Shown: in pieces, positions 22,658 to 22,985 of the stretch
Layout of the letters: each line of letters starts with the position of its first letter
How positions within the stretch are numbered: the stretch's first letter is position 1
Assembly: GCA_945866245.1 (NCBI GenBank)
Contig: CAMBGW010000007.1
Location: 1-22,985, forward strand
Length of the DNA: 22,985 nt
DNA from: Verrucomicrobia subdivision 6 bacterium
Lineage (GTDB): Bacteria; Verrucomicrobiota; Verrucomicrobiia; Methylacidiphilales; Verrucolacustridaceae
Reading direction: 5' to 3'
Program-made: the position numbers and the translations under genes
The notes under the pieces: generated by a model
The model's input: only the letters and a program-made list of their open reading frames with translations
The model's database searches: none
Told to the model about the DNA's origin: nothing

Positions 22658-22985
22658 TTTTTTGGCAGGAATTTCCGAAAAGAAACTTTGGCGGGGACTT
22701 TTCTTCCGCGCACTTCAAATTCCACATCTTGTCCACAAGCTGGTGGAGGAGTTGTCACTAATGCTAAGGCGATTCCATGGCCGAGGGTAGGGGAGGGAAC
22801 ACCGCTGGTGATCTTGCCGATCGGCTTGCCACTTAGGAAAACAGGGTAGTCGTGCCGCGGGGGTGGTTGGCCGGGTTGCCCTTGGAGGCCGATACAGATT
22901 CGGGAAAGATTACCATTTTTCTGGGGTTCCACGACAGATCGACCAGGGAAGGAGCGCGGTCGACTGATATCAACAAAGAAAGCTA
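22654..22985 (-). CDS. gcvT: Aminomethyltransferase (glycine cleavage T protein), C-terminal part, cut by the window edge
   Basis: The T protein transfers the methylene group from the H protein's lipoyl arm to tetrahydrofolate, releasing ammonia. Only the last 110 residues or so are inside the window; the reading frame is open through the edge, so the gene continues to the right. The barrel domain is diagnostic: PVFLSGKPIGKITSGVPSPT, LGHGIALALV, and VRGRKVPAKVSFRKFLPKK, matching the GcvT C-terminal domain (G-x-x-V-G-x-V-T-S-G, S-P-T-L, I-A-L-A). The stop overlaps the gcvH start by four bases, so T and H are co-translated in the usual gcvT-gcvH order. Confidence 0.93.
   Translation of the reverse strand, partial: AFFVDISRPRSFPGRSVVEPQKNGNLSRICIGLQGQPGQPPPRHDYPVFLSGKPIGKITSGVPSPTLGHGIALALVTTPPPACGQDVEFEVRGRKVPAKVSFRKFLPKK

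Noticed and set aside
1..22985. Search for CRISPR arrays, tRNA or rRNA genes, integrases and insertion sequences
   Set aside because: No regularly spaced repeats, no cloverleaf-like segment with a T-loop consensus, and no transposase or recombinase frame were seen; every long frame is explained by a chromosomal gene.

Overview
The window is a gene-dense stretch of an ordinary bacterial chromosome. There is no phage, plasmid or insertion-sequence gene, no CRISPR array, and no tRNA or rRNA that I can recognise. The gene mix points to a Gram-negative bacterium, and my best guess is Verrucomicrobiota or another PVC-group lineage. The mix includes a bacterial deoxyhypusine-synthase-like protein, ThyX, a DUF1232 protein, a catalytically empty rhomboid-like protein, a large Na+/solute symporter, an envelope L,D-transpeptidase and a periplasmic LapG-type protease. 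The taxonomic call is inference from gene content; no similarity search was run. No gap between genes exceeds about 160 bases; the largest (1359-1517) holds a small tandem REP-like repeat.

Layout, left to right. (1) Minus strand: mnmE, whose stop overlaps the start of a gene leaving the window, possibly pyrD. (2) Plus strand: a sugar-nucleotide pair, a dTDP-glucose-4,6-dehydratase-type enzyme and UDP-galactopyranose mutase, for surface polysaccharide. (3) larE (minus) diverging from pdxH (plus). (4) A minus-strand envelope operon: DUF1232 protein, rhomboid-like membrane protein, secreted L,D-transpeptidase, Na+/solute symporter. (5) A plus-strand run: pepF, rlmH and a DUF983 membrane protein, with overlapping stop/start codons between neighbours, then a deoxyhypusine-synthase-like gene. 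(6) A seven-gene minus-strand run from 18956 to 12517: LapG-like periplasmic cysteine protease, valS, thyX, a Cys-rich membrane-anchored protein, an exported BCP-type peroxiredoxin, a YjbQ-family protein and prs. (7) A plus-strand 732-residue transmembrane sensor (sensory region, PAS, degenerate HD-GYP) that diverges from the LapG-like gene. (8) A minus-strand glycine-cleavage operon: gcvT (cut by the window edge), gcvH, a metallo-beta-lactamase-like protein without its metal histidines, and a secreted hypothetical protein.

Most of the content is housekeeping: tRNA modification and charging, rRNA methylation, PRPP, dTMP, PLP and one-carbon metabolism. The best candidate for something new is the divergent pair at 18288-21247. 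In proteobacteria the LapG protease is held inactive by LapD, a membrane receptor with catalytically dead GGDEF-EAL domains that reads cyclic-di-GMP. Here a LapG-family protease lies 92 bases from a two-helix membrane receptor whose HD-GYP domain has lost its metal-binding residues. This could be an independently built inside-out switch with a dead HD-GYP in place of a dead EAL. Other items worth a second look are the deoxyhypusine-synthase-like enzyme with an altered polyamine site, two further dead-enzyme paralogues (rhomboid and MBL fold), and the Cys-Pro-repeat membrane protein coupled to an exported peroxiredoxin.
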